From NCBI RefSeq assembly GCF_030580655.1, contig NZ_JAUQTB010000004.1, positions 206,374 to 270,373 of the forward strand: a stretch of 64,000 nt of DNA, given 5' to 3'. Under the pieces are notes generated by a model. The model was not told the DNA's origin and searched no databases. It was given only the letters and a program-made list of their open reading frames with translations. Every line of letters starts with the position of its first letter. The first letter of the stretch is position 1. The DNA comes from Paenibacillus lacisoli. Its GTDB lineage: Bacteria; Bacillota; Bacilli; Paenibacillales; Paenibacillaceae. Of this stretch, positions 1 through 8,308 are shown one piece after another. The position numbers and the translations under genes were made by a program.

Positions 1-1
1 C

Positions 2-403
<402 letters not shown>

Positions 404-451
404 TCAATGATCATTCATCAACAACGATTCACATGAGAGGGGATTTTACGG

Positions 452-1270
452 ATGAGAAAACGTTTAGGTTGGAATGTCATGCTTCTGGTTGTACTGTGTT
501 TCAGCTTTGTGATGGCGGGCTGCGGCAAAAAAGATGAGAATGCCGGCAGCAGCTCGGCCAATGCCCTGGATGCGATCAAGCAGCGCGGCAAGCTGGTGGT
601 TGGCGTGAAATACGATACCAAGCTGTTCGGCCTGAAGGACCCTGCAACCAACAAGGTGGAAGGCTTCGATATTGATATCGCCAAACAGATCGCCAAGCAT
701 ATTCTCGGTGACGAGAACAAGATTGAATTGAAGGAAGTCACATCCAAAACGCGTATTCAGCTGCTGCAGAGCGGGGATATCGACATGATTATTGCGACGA
801 TGACGATTACGGACGAGCGGAAGAAGCAGGTTGATTTCAGTGACGTCTACTTCAAGGCGGGCCAGTCTCTTCTGGTGAAGAAGGGAAGCCCGATCACCGG
901 ACTGGATTCCATTACAAAAGGCACTAAAGTTCTTGCGGTTAAAGGCTCCACATCAGCCAAAAACATTCGTGAGAAGGCTCCGGACGCTACCGTGCTGGAG
1001 TTCGAAAACTACCAGGATGCCTTTAATGCTCTCAAAGCAGGTCAAGGGGATGCGCTGACAACCGATAACGCTATTCTCCTCGGTATGCAAAAGCAGGATC
1101 CAAACTACACCCTCGTGGGTGGTAACTTTACAGATGAACCCTACGGTATTGCTGTGAAGAAAGGGAACAGTGATCTGCTGCAGGCCGTGAATGATACGCT
1201 TAAAGAATTGAAAGATAACGGGGAGTACGACAAACTGTACGAACAGTGGATGGGAACCAAACCTGAATAA
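452..1270 (+). CDS. glnH: Amino acid ABC transporter substrate-binding lipoprotein (GlnH-like)
   Basis: Extracytoplasmic receptor, 272 residues, that delivers its ligand to the GlnM/GlnP permeases. The N-terminus has a charged start, a hydrophobic run and a lipobox (VMAGC, Cys about residue 24), so the mature protein is a membrane-anchored lipoprotein. The mature part reads as a type-3 solute-binding fold: KLVVGVKYDTKLFG, then GFDIDIAKQIA, then TITDERKKQVDFSDVYF. These are typical of polar amino acid binders. It starts 48 bases after glnQ behind a GAGGGG ribosome site. Glutamine is the most likely ligand by synteny, but glutamate or aspartate are possible. Confidence 0.9.
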   Translation: MRKRLGWNVMLLVVLCFSFVMAGCGKKDENAGSSSANALDAIKQRGKLVVGVKYDTKLFGLKDPATNKVEGFDIDIAKQIAKHILGDENKIELKEVTSKTRIQLLQSGDIDMIIATMTITDERKKQVDFSDVYFKAGQSLLVKKGSPITGLDSITKGTKVLAVKGSTSAKNIREKAPDATVLEFENYQDAFNALKAGQGDALTTDNAILLGMQKQDPNYTLVGGNFTDEPYGIAVKKGNSDLLQAVNDTLKELKDNGEYDKLYEQWMGTKPE

Positions 1271-1347
1271 GATAGATCGGCCGGAAGGAGCCGCCACCTG
1301 CGCGCTCCTTCCTTCTCTTATGATCTGTGATGGAGGTATGAACCGAT

Positions 1348-2007
1348 ATGGTTACATTTGATATTCATGTGCTGTTTGACAACTGGGACCGGTTCATGGA
1401 CGGGTTTCTTAATACTATAGAAGCCAGTCTGATCGCTCTGGCAGGCAGCTTCGTGCTGGGGGCAATTATTGCCGTCATGCGGATTTCCCCGATGAAGCTG
1501 CTGAATTGGATTGGCACTGTATATGTTGAAATTATTCGTAATATTCCGCTGTTGATCGTTGTATTATTCTTTTTCCTGGGGCTGCCCGCCATGGGAGTTC
1601 CACTCGACGGCTTTACCGCCGGTACACTGGGGCTCACCATCTATACGGCCTCCTTCATCGCAGAGGCCATTCGCGCGGGCATTCAGTCGGTTCCACGAGG
1701 ACAGTCCGAAGCTGCACGCTCGTCCGGCTTGTCCTATAACCAGGCGATGCTGTACATCATTCTTCCGCAGGCCATCAAGATTGTGCTGCCGGCTATCGGC
1801 AACCAATTCATCAACCTGGTGAAGAACTCATCCGTTCTCGCTATTGTCGCTGGACTTGATCTCATGTACTACTCGGATCTGATTAACTCCGATACCTTCA
1901 TGCCCATCACTGTCTATGCAATTACTGCATTATTCTACCTGGTGCTGACCATTCCACTCAGCATTCTGGTGCACTACATGGAAGGCCGGCTGGCCAGAAG
2001 GTCTTAA
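1348..2007 (+). CDS. glnM: Amino acid ABC transporter permease (GlnM-like)
   Basis: Membrane subunit of 219 residues with about five hydrophobic segments. It carries the cytoplasmic EAA loop that docks on the ATPase (EAARSSGLSYNQAM, about residues 128-141) and the family sequence EIIRNIPLLIVV. It pairs with the next gene to form a heterodimeric pore. The ribosome site TGGAGGT precedes the ATG. The gene is in the same operon as glnH and is separated from glnP by 15 bases. Confidence 0.9.
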   Translation: MVTFDIHVLFDNWDRFMDGFLNTIEASLIALAGSFVLGAIIAVMRISPMKLLNWIGTVYVEIIRNIPLLIVVLFFFLGLPAMGVPLDGFTAGTLGLTIYTASFIAEAIRAGIQSVPRGQSEAARSSGLSYNQAMLYIILPQAIKIVLPAIGNQFINLVKNSSVLAIVAGLDLMYYSDLINSDTFMPITVYAITALFYLVLTIPLSILVHYMEGRLARRS

Positions 2008-2022
2008 GGAGGGAACCCCGGA

Positions 2023-2673
2023 ATGTCATTTTTTGATTTCTTTACCTGGCCCAATGTCCGCTTTATTCTGGAAGGCTTCCTGCTGACGATTGAAGTCGCG
2101 GCCTATTCCATCGTATTCAGCTTTATCATCGGCCTGATCTTTGGCACGCTGCGATATACACGGATTCCTGTGCTCTCGCAGGTGGCTGGTCTGCTGATCG
2201 ACCTGATCCGCAATCTGCCGCTGCTGCTCATTATCTTCTTTATCGGGGTCGTGCTGCCTGTTACCGGTTTTGATATTTCACTCAAATGGGCGGCCATTAC
2301 CGGACTCAGCATCTTCGAAGGTGCGATGATTGCCGAGATTATCCGCAGCGGACTCAAATCGGTGGACAAAGGCCAGATTGAAGCCGCTCGCTCTTCAGCA
2401 CTGAATTACAGCCAGACCTTGTGGCATATCGTGATGCCGCAGGCGCTGCGCCGGATGGTGCCGCCGATCGTCAGCCAGTTCATTTCCCTGTTTAAGGATA
2501 CTTCTCTCGCCGTGATTATTACACTGCCCGAACTGACTCACAACGTACAGATCGTCGGAGGCCAGCAGCAGTCCTTTGTTATTCCGGCGCTGATCTTTGC
2601 CGCGTTCCTGTACTTTGTCGTGAACTACACGATGTCCCGGATCGCCCGGAGGCTTGAAGTACGGACTCACTAA
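2023..2673 (+). CDS. glnP: Amino acid ABC transporter permease (GlnP-like)
   Basis: Second pore subunit, 216 residues. It has the same architecture as the preceding permease, with LIRNLPLLLIIFF and an EAA loop (EAARSSALNYSQTLW). The start follows AAGGAGGGAA. It is the last gene of the glnQHMP-type operon and is followed by a strong intrinsic terminator. Confidence 0.9.
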   Translation: MSFFDFFTWPNVRFILEGFLLTIEVAAYSIVFSFIIGLIFGTLRYTRIPVLSQVAGLLIDLIRNLPLLLIIFFIGVVLPVTGFDISLKWAAITGLSIFEGAMIAEIIRSGLKSVDKGQIEAARSSALNYSQTLWHIVMPQALRRMVPPIVSQFISLFKDTSLAVIITLPELTHNVQIVGGQQQSFVIPALIFAAFLYFVVNYTMSRIARRLEVRTH

Positions 2674-2706
2674 TCACATCATGGCTTCAAGTCCAGGTCC
2701 ACAATA

Positions 2707-2752
2707 CAAAAACCGCGTAATCCCTAGGTTGGGTATACGCGGTTTTGTGTTA
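2707..2752. terminator. Bidirectional intrinsic terminator
   Basis: A hairpin with an 11-bp stem (AAAACCGCGTA pairing with TACGCGGTTTT) lies between the convergent glnP and protease genes. Runs of A and T on its two sides let it stop transcription from either direction. Confidence 0.85.
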
Positions 2753-2763
2753 TCCGACCATCC

Positions 2764-3642
2764 TCAAGGTTTACCTACAATGCGGCCGGGTACGGTAATT
2801 ATATTCGTGCTGCCTGAAGCGCTGATGGTTCCCTTCACCGTGGTCGTACTTCCGATAAATTCCTGCAGCGTTTTGGCATTGATAAAATAGGTTTTCCCTT
2901 TATAAGTAAAGGTCATCATGCCCACTACATGCATATCAGCATCCAGCACAGGTCCGCCGGAATTCCCCTGCTTCACCGCTCGCTGCATGCTTCCTACATA
3001 ATCCATACCGGGTACATCCTTCGACTGGGCATCATAGACCCAGGTGCTGGATAACGTGTTCAGCTTAAAATTCGCATCCCCGGTCAACCGGTCCAGCAAG
3101 GTCAGCTGTCCCATCGGATTCTCCGGATAACCAATCGTATAGACCGGCTCATTGTCCCTGGCTTTGCTGAATGTAATAGGGGTGTAGCTCACCTTCTGCG
3201 ACAGCTTCAGCAGCGCCATATCCCGGTTCTTATCAGCCTTAATGATCTGTGCGTCAATCGCCTGAAGCGGATTTGAAGGGCTGGCTACCCGCAGTGTACC
3301 CTTGCTGCCTGCAGGAAGCTCCGCATACTCCTTCACGACATGGTAATTGGTCAGTACCGTATCCTCAGAGACCAGCATGGAAGTGCCGACATCATAATGA
3401 ATGGTATATGGATCGCTGTTAGATACCCAGCGGACATTCACGACCAGGATGGAATCGGCTGTCTGTGAGAGCTGCCCTTTAAGCTGCGAGTTATAATAAC
3501 CGCCGCTGAAATACATGGAATCCAGCGACTGTGCCTGAACCCCTTGTACCGGAAGCAGAAGAGATAATCCGAGAATCGCCACGGAAGCAAACATTTTCCA
3601 CCCCTGTATAGCCTGTATCTTGTGTTTTGTAGAGAATATCAT
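2764..3642 (-). CDS. Secreted trypsin-like serine protease
   Basis: Predicted exported endopeptidase of 292 residues. The start at 3642 is chosen because AGGAGGG sits 6 bases upstream; a longer open frame reaches 3738 without a ribosome site. The N-terminus is a classic signal peptide (basic start, then VAILGLSLLLPVQGVQAQ). The catalytic triad is visible as His in NYHVVKEY, Asp in NRDMALLKL and Ser in QGNSGGPV. No PDZ domain or membrane anchor follows, so it resembles glutamyl-endopeptidase or V8-like S1 proteases rather than HtrA. The target is unknown. It is the single gene of its unit. Confidence 0.85.
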   Translation of the reverse strand: MIFSTKHKIQAIQGWKMFASVAILGLSLLLPVQGVQAQSLDSMYFSGGYYNSQLKGQLSQTADSILVVNVRWVSNSDPYTIHYDVGTSMLVSEDTVLTNYHVVKEYAELPAGSKGTLRVASPSNPLQAIDAQIIKADKNRDMALLKLSQKVSYTPITFSKARDNEPVYTIGYPENPMGQLTLLDRLTGDANFKLNTLSSTWVYDAQSKDVPGMDYVGSMQRAVKQGNSGGPVLDADMHVVGMMTFTYKGKTYFINAKTLQEFIGSTTTVKGTISASGSTNIITVPGRIVGKP

Positions 3643-3753
3643 GGATAACCCTCCTGCTTGTGAAATCTGATCTTGAAGTCGTGCACATGCATAAGTATGA
3701 AGTGCCCGCTGTATCTTATTTCGGCAGGAAGGCGGCAAAATGTTTGATCACGC

Positions 3754-5187
3754 TCAGACAGATTGATTCGCCATACTGCGTGCGATCCATACGCCGGCCG
3801 CACCGGCCTGGGCCAGTCCGCGTGTGATCCCCGCGCCGTCCCCGCCGCAGTACAATCCTTGAATTTCGGTCTCGAGTGTACGATCGAGCTTCGGACGGGC
3901 CGAGTAAAATTTGGCTTCCACTCCGTAGAAGAGGGTATGCTCGGAAGCAATCCCCGGCGTAACTTTCTCCAGTGCTTCGACCATCTCTACCAGACTCTTC
4001 ATTGTGTTGTAAGGGAGCACCAGACCGAGATCCCCCGGCACAGCTTCCTTCAAGGTAGGCTCCAGGAATCCTTCGGCAATCCGGCCAGCCGTCGAACGGC
4101 GTCCGCGCACAATATCCCCGAATTTCTGTACAATGACTCCGCCGCTGGATAAATCATTCGCTCTTTTACAAATTTCACGTGCGTATTCGTTCGGCTTGTC
4201 GAACGGCTCCGTAAATTTATGAGAAACAAGGAGCGCAAAGTTCGTGTTCGGCGAACCCAATGCCGGGTCTTTATAGGAATGTCCATTGGCGGCCATGACG
4301 CCGCTGTGGTTTTCAACGACAACATGACCGGAAGGATTACTGCAGAAAGTGCGCACCCGTGTACCCACCGAAGTATTATAGATAAATTTGCCCTCGTACA
4401 GATGCTCGTTAATTTCCTGCATGACTACATCCGAGGTCTCAACCCGCACACCGACATCCACCTGGTTGTTGTACATCTTGAGACGGCGCTTCTTCAGCAC
4501 TTCGGTCAGCCAGGCTGATCCGTCACGTCCCGGTGCGATCATGACACGGTCGGCCTCGTAGGTTTCGCCGTTCTTGAGCTGAATGCCTTGTGCACGGTGT
4601 ACTCCCCCCTCCTTAACCGTCAAGATGTCAGCTACCTCAGTCTTGAACAGCATATCAACACGGGTTTTGAGGTATTCATAAATCGACTTCAAAATCTCGA
4701 GATTCTGCTCAGTCCCCAGATGACGTACTTCGGCACGCAGCAGCTTCAGTCCTGCCGCATATCCCCGCTGCTCAATGCTGCGGATCCGGTCTGTCGTCGG
4801 ATCGGTAATGTTCGTTGTTGCACCGTGCTCCAGGTTAATACTATCAACATAGCGAATCAGCTCCATCACTTGGGATGGGGCCAGATAATCTGTCAGCCAG
4901 CCTCCAAACTCGGTGGTAACATTGAATTTACCGTCACTGTAAGCACCGGCACCGCCAAAACCAGCTGTAATAGAGCAGGCCGGCAGACAGCCGGAGAAAT
5001 CCTTTTTGCCAGCAGGCGGTGGACACAGTTGAATTTTCTCCTCCAGAATCGGGCAGCTGCGGCGGTAAATATCATGACCCTTGTCCACCAGCAGCACCTT
5101 CCACTCCGGCTTGCGGCGTGTCAGCTCATAGCAGGCAAAAATCCCGGCAGGTCCGGCTCCAACAACGATAACATCATATTTACTCAT
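3754..5187 (-). CDS. FAD-dependent dehydrogenase (COG2509-like) under a purine-type riboswitch
   Basis: Flavoprotein of 477 residues with an N-terminal Rossmann dinucleotide-binding motif (VIVVGAGPAGIFACYEL, residues about 5-21). A cysteine-rich segment follows (SCPILEEKIQLCPP, then CLPACS), and a C-terminal FAD-closing motif reads LYCGGDGAGITRGLAQAG. This matches the uncharacterised FAD-dependent dehydrogenase family COG2509; its reaction is not established. The start at 5187 follows AGGAGG by 5 bases; a longer frame to 5211 lacks a site. The leader carries a purine-type aptamer and terminator (5237-5345), so expression should respond to a purine or purine derivative. That is the main clue to function: purine turnover or oxidation is plausible but unproven. 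Confidence 0.85.
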   Translation of the reverse strand: MSKYDVIVVGAGPAGIFACYELTRRKPEWKVLLVDKGHDIYRRSCPILEEKIQLCPPPAGKKDFSGCLPACSITAGFGGAGAYSDGKFNVTTEFGGWLTDYLAPSQVMELIRYVDSINLEHGATTNITDPTTDRIRSIEQRGYAAGLKLLRAEVRHLGTEQNLEILKSIYEYLKTRVDMLFKTEVADILTVKEGGVHRAQGIQLKNGETYEADRVMIAPGRDGSAWLTEVLKKRRLKMYNNQVDVGVRVETSDVVMQEINEHLYEGKFIYNTSVGTRVRTFCSNPSGHVVVENHSGVMAANGHSYKDPALGSPNTNFALLVSHKFTEPFDKPNEYAREICKRANDLSSGGVIVQKFGDIVRGRRSTAGRIAEGFLEPTLKEAVPGDLGLVLPYNTMKSLVEMVEALEKVTPGIASEHTLFYGVEAKFYSARPKLDRTLETEIQGLYCGGDGAGITRGLAQAGAAGVWIARSMANQSV

Positions 5188-5236
5188 GAGTTCCTCCTGG
5201 TTATATAACATAATGTGTCAGGTTATAAACGGACGC

Positions 5237-5292
5237 AAAAAATCCCGGCTCTCCATAGGTATGCGGAAAATGGCATCCTATTCGTAGCCGGG
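5237..5292 (-). terminator. Riboswitch expression-platform terminator
   Basis: On the minus strand, CCCGGCT pairs with AGCCGGG across an inner stem (ATAGG/CCTAT and ATGC/GCAT), followed by ATTTTTT. The 5' arm uses the 3' strand of aptamer stem P3 and the junction that contains the ligand-contacting cytosine. Aptamer and terminator therefore cannot form together. This is the architecture of an ON switch: ligand binding prevents termination. Confidence 0.8.
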
Positions 5293-5345
5293 AATTTACG
5301 GTCCCCTGTAGAAACCCTCAAACCGTATCATTGAGGATATACGAA
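5281..5345 (-). ncRNA. Purine-type riboswitch aptamer, guanine-like with unusual core
   Basis: The 65-nt minus-strand sequence shows the three-way junction of the purine class. P1 is TTCGTA/TACGAA, P2 is TCCTCAA/TTGAGGG, loop L2 reads TGATACGG, the J2/3 block is GTTTCTA, and loop L3 is CCGTAAA. The base at position 74 (xpt numbering) is C, as in guanine rather than adenine sensors. Three conserved positions differ from consensus: J1/2 is one base short (UA instead of UAA), position 54 is A instead of C, and position 73 is G instead of A. It sits just upstream of the FAD-dependent dehydrogenase. Confidence 0.85.
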
Positions 5346-5385
5346 TTCATAACGTTCGTGATTAAAATAAATATACTAATTTATC

Positions 5386-5428
5386 TGTCAACAAACGTTA
5401 TATTATCGGATAAATACGAATGTGTCAA
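5386..5428 (-). promoter_or_regulatory. Sigma-A promoter region of the riboswitch-dehydrogenase unit
   Basis: On the minus strand, TTGACA (5423-5428) is followed after 17 bases by TAATAT (5400-5405). A second TTGACA at 5386-5391 has weaker -10 candidates (TATTTT, 16-base spacer). The region is AT-rich and lies between the ribA terminator and the aptamer, so the dehydrogenase has its own promoter. Confidence 0.7.
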
Positions 5429-5473
5429 ATATATATTTATATTAATGTTCGTGTTTTACTGCCGCACAGCAGC

Positions 5474-5508
5474 AAAAAGCCCAAACGGTCAAACCGTTCG
5501 GGCTTTTT
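5474..5508. terminator. Intrinsic terminator after GTP cyclohydrolase II
   Basis: AAAAAGCCC pairs with GGGCTTTTT, and an inner AACGGT/ACCGTT stem extends it. It lies 34 bases past the stop of the minus-strand GTP cyclohydrolase gene and separates it from the riboswitch promoter. Confidence 0.85.
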
Positions 5509-5541
5509 ATTCAGGGTGAATCCAATTGTTTGGAGGCTGCT

Positions 5542-6303
5542 TTACGCTTCACTTTCCCTGCCAAAGTGACCGGACCGGGCCACCTTCGTGGCCAGGTATT
5601 TCTCATTAAATTCCGAGATGTCGCCCCATAGCGGGATACGTCCAGACAGGTTGGCGCCGGACTCCTGCAGAGCATTCATTTTGCGCGGGTTGTTCGTGAT
5701 CAGTGTGACTGGCTTCTCACGCAGTCTTTTCAAAACCTGAATAGCATCTTCATAACTCCGCTGGTCATCTTCAAATCCAAGCTGAAGGTTCGCTTCAACG
5801 GTATCCAGGCCTTTCTCCTGCAGTACATAAGCCATAGCTTTACTGAACAGCCCGATGCCTCTACCCTCATGATTCGCCAGGTAGAACAGTGCGCCAGAGC
5901 CGTGCGCCTGAATCATCTTCATGGACTGCTTCAGCTGGTAACCGCAGTCACAGCGCTTGCTGCCGAAAATATCTCCGGTATGGCAAATGCTGTGCATCCG
6001 GATCAGCGCATCCGGACTGTTCGCGAAGTCGCCGTAGACAAGCACACTGGACTGCTGCATTTCCGCCAGATTGGCGGAGGAGAGGTGCTCAATAATTTTG
6101 GACGTTTCCAAATCCTTGCCTCCGCACAGATCTGCATCCTGAAAGCTGTCACAGCGCAGCCAGCAGTACCACTGGAACTGAACCGTTTCTCCGTCCAGAT
6201 TCACTGGCAGCTTGATAGGTCCAACTATATACAGCGACTTGTCACCGCTGGGCACTACATTTATTTTGTCCCGCAGGGCGGATACAATCGTCTCGCTAAT
6301 CAT
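5542..6303 (-). CDS. ribA: GTP cyclohydrolase II, stand-alone (RibA type)
   Basis: Cytoplasmic enzyme of 253 residues. The family converts GTP to 2,5-diamino-6-ribosylamino-pyrimidinone 5'-phosphate, the first step of riboflavin synthesis. Zinc-binding cysteines are visible in SICHTGDIFGSKRCDCG. The GTP-binding and catalytic block is NHEGRGIGL, followed by LGFEDDQRSY and ITNNPRKMNAL. No DHBP synthase domain is fused, unlike the usual bifunctional RibBA of Bacillota, so this may be a second paralogue or a specialised enzyme. The start at 6303 has GGAG 8 bases upstream; the ATG at 6309 is only 2 bases from it. Flavoenzyme genes flank it on both sides. Confidence 0.88.
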   Translation of the reverse strand: MISETIVSALRDKINVVPSGDKSLYIVGPIKLPVNLDGETVQFQWYCWLRCDSFQDADLCGGKDLETSKIIEHLSSANLAEMQQSSVLVYGDFANSPDALIRMHSICHTGDIFGSKRCDCGYQLKQSMKMIQAHGSGALFYLANHEGRGIGLFSKAMAYVLQEKGLDTVEANLQLGFEDDQRSYEDAIQVLKRLREKPVTLITNNPRKMNALQESGANLSGRIPLWGDISEFNEKYLATKVARSGHFGRESEA

Positions 6304-6371
6304 GTGCATTTCTCCTTTAGTAGGGACACAGCAGGTCCGATATTTACACCATTATCCTATAGAATGCCAAA

Positions 6372-7469
6372 TCATGACACTAGTGATGCGAACATTTCGG
6401 CAAATGAACGTTCCTTCTCCCGCTGCACCGCCTGCTGTTCTTCAACCTGCGGCCGTCTCAGCTGCTCGAACAGCTTCAAAGCCCCGGCATCGGATCTGCC
6501 AGCATGCAGCGCATGTTCCACGATAGGCAGCAGAACCTCCGCATCCTTCAGTGCACCATTTACACCGTATGCTCCCGTTGGACTGAACGTATGGGCCGCA
6601 TCTCCCAGCAGCACCACACCATCCTTCACCCAGCTCTCGCAGGAACTGCTGTGCACCTGAAGGAGTACGAAATCCTTCCAATCCCGAATCCAATCCGGCA
6701 CTGCCCGGGCCAATTCAGGACAAGCCTCGATCAGCGCCTGTCTCAGCGGATCCACAGACTGCTTCCGTAGTAGGGGGTAAGAGCCCTCGGCAATGTTCCA
6801 GCCGATCTGGATCCATCCCCCCTGCTGGGTAAACAGTGCCAGCTGCATGCCGTTCACCCGGGCCATGCGCACAGTGGGCTCCCATCCTGGCGGAGAAGGA
6901 ATCCGGGCCCAGAGCAGGTCATAGCCATGAGCATGAACCTGATACGGAATGCGCGCGAGCTTGCGCACGGTCGAGTAACGGCCGTCTGCGCCAACGACCA
7001 GCTTGCTGTGAATGGCAATGTCCAGCTCACCGCATTTAGCCATTACGCCGGCAGCACCGCCTTGATCATTAAAGATCATATCGGTTACTGTAGTATTTAA
7101 CATAAGCTCAAAACCATCATTCTTCTCTGCATGCGCAGCAAGGACGCCCAGAAGATGTTTCTGCGGAACGTGAATACCCATATGACGTTCGCCCGGGCCA
7201 GGCTCGATCACCTTAAGAATCCGTCCCTTGTCCATGTACTCCAGTCGCTCCATCAGCAGCATACCGGCCGCATCCAGATCCGCCAGCAGCCCTTCAGCCG
7301 CCAGCACCGCTTCCCCTTCTGCATTCAGATGCTCCCCACGGAAATCCTTGTGCAGACGGGACATGCGCTCAATAACGATAACAGATATTTGACGCTTGCT
7401 CAGCAGGTACCCAAGCATGAGACCGCCTGGACCGCCGCCCACAATACACACATCGGCTTCCATCTGCAT
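6372..7469 (-). CDS. FAD-dependent monooxygenase (PHBH-fold)
   Basis: Single-component aromatic-type hydroxylase of 365 residues. Visible are the FAD-binding GGGPGG motif near the N-terminus (CIVGGGPGGLMLGYLLSK), the DG motif GADGRYSTVRK, and the GD motif LLGDAAHTFSPTGAYGVNGA that contacts FAD. These three define the p-hydroxybenzoate hydroxylase fold. The start at 7469 has GGAGGG 7 bases upstream; an upstream TTG at 7490 has none. It precedes ribA by 68 bases on the same strand and may share its transcript. The substrate cannot be read from the sequence. Confidence 0.82.
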   Translation of the reverse strand: MQMEADVCIVGGGPGGLMLGYLLSKRQISVIVIERMSRLHKDFRGEHLNAEGEAVLAAEGLLADLDAAGMLLMERLEYMDKGRILKVIEPGPGERHMGIHVPQKHLLGVLAAHAEKNDGFELMLNTTVTDMIFNDQGGAAGVMAKCGELDIAIHSKLVVGADGRYSTVRKLARIPYQVHAHGYDLLWARIPSPPGWEPTVRMARVNGMQLALFTQQGGWIQIGWNIAEGSYPLLRKQSVDPLRQALIEACPELARAVPDWIRDWKDFVLLQVHSSSCESWVKDGVVLLGDAAHTFSPTGAYGVNGALKDAEVLLPIVEHALHAGRSDAGALKLFEQLRRPQVEEQQAVQREKERSFAEMFASLVS

Positions 7470-7676
7470 GCTTCGTCCCTCCACTTCCAATCCTGATCCG
7501 CCAACAGCAGCGATATCTCTATATTTACATGAATTTTACCTTAGACTTACATTATGTTAATTAGTTACTTATAATTAGTATTATATTTTGCGTCAAAAAT
7601 ACTGTCAAGCAATCCACCCGATTCTCCTAACCAAAAACAACAACCGGCATCAAACCTGGCTGCTGCTTTCTTACAG

Positions 7677-7709
7677 TTTCACTTATAGTCTCTTTTCACT
7701 TATAGTCTC
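7677..7709. repeat. Tandem 16-bp duplication
   Basis: The sequence TTCACTTATAGTCTCT appears twice in direct succession. Read on the minus strand, each copy encodes Arg-Asp-Tyr-Lys-stop, so the end of the small open frame at 7696-7881 has been duplicated. Confidence 0.7.
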
Positions 7710-7881
7710 TAATGTTTGTAATGTTCAGCTTGTCGCCCTTTCCCGGGTCGAGACGATAGACGTAGGCCTCATGCTGAAATTCGCCGTTCCCATCCGGTGC
7801 AGAGGATATATAGACGAACGTCTTTTGCTGCGGATACAGTAACTTCCATACTAGACCTTGTATACTCAACCCTGTAACCAT
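7696..7881 (-). pseudogene. Small ORF or gene remnant of unknown function
   Basis: 61 codons reading as plausible protein (middle part FVYISSAPDGNGEFQHEAYV) but with no convincing ribosome site before the ATG. It overlaps nothing recognisable and matches no family I know. The composition looks coding, and its 3' end is duplicated. It could be the remnant of a longer gene whose upstream part was replaced by the glycine-riboswitch promoter. Low confidence that it is expressed. Confidence 0.3.
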
Positions 7882-7882
7882 A

Positions 7883-7912
7883 TTGACACTAAAGCTTGCT
7901 TTACCTTAATCT
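7883..7912 (+). promoter_or_regulatory. Promoter of the glycine-riboswitch/sda operon
   Basis: A consensus TTGACA at 7883-7888 is followed by TAATCT (7907-7912, 18-base spacer). This would start RNA about 7919, just upstream of the first aptamer. Confidence 0.6.
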
Positions 7913-7944
7913 TAAGAAGTATAAATGAACATAATCAGCGGATG

Positions 7945-8168
7945 ACGATGGACGGGAGAGACTGAGCGGTACGCCGCCAGGCACCGAAGGAGCAAGCTTA
8001 TCGGGCACCCGGCCCGTAAGTTAATCTCTCAGGTACAAGGAACCGCCATGGGACGCAGCTCTGGAGAGTGCGATCAGCCACCAAAGGGGTAAAACTTGCA
8101 GCAGCGGTCCGGAGCTAGCCTCCTCCTGCTGTTTCACAAGTCATAAACTCTCAGGTACAAGGACAGGG
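7945..8168 (+). ncRNA. Tandem glycine riboswitch
   Basis: Two adjacent copies of the glycine aptamer are visible. The first (about 7945-8045) contains GGGAGAGACTGAGCGG, GCCGCCAGGCACCGAAGGAG and closes with CTCTCAGGTACAAGGAACCG. The second (about 8055-8168) contains CTCTGGAGAGTGCGATCAG, GCCACCAAAGGGG and closes with ACTCTCAGGTACAAGGACAG. The short linker and two-aptamer layout are those of cooperative glycine sensors. It lies upstream of L-serine dehydratase genes rather than the usual gcvT operon. Glycine binding should set read-through into sdaAB-sdaAA. Confidence 0.93.
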
Positions 8169-8200
8169 AAAAGGGTAAACCCTTTTTGCTGTCCTTTTTT
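8161..8200 (+). terminator. Glycine riboswitch terminator
   Basis: GGACAG...CTGTCC encloses AAAAGGGT/ACCCTTTT and is followed by TTTTTT. The 5' arm overlaps the closing strand of the second aptamer, so ligand-bound aptamer and terminator compete. This arrangement predicts that glycine turns the operon on. Confidence 0.8.
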
Positions 8201-8308
8201 GCGCGTTGACATGGCGTGTCAACCTCTCAGGGGGCTATGAACAGCCTGCCGTCATGGCTTCAAACCATACATTAATGTGTTCATCATGACTTCAATGGAG
8301 GGTTCGTA

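Noticed and set aside
2764..3642. HtrA/DegP-type protease
   Set aside because: No transmembrane anchor and no PDZ domain follow the protease domain; a secreted S1 protease fits better.
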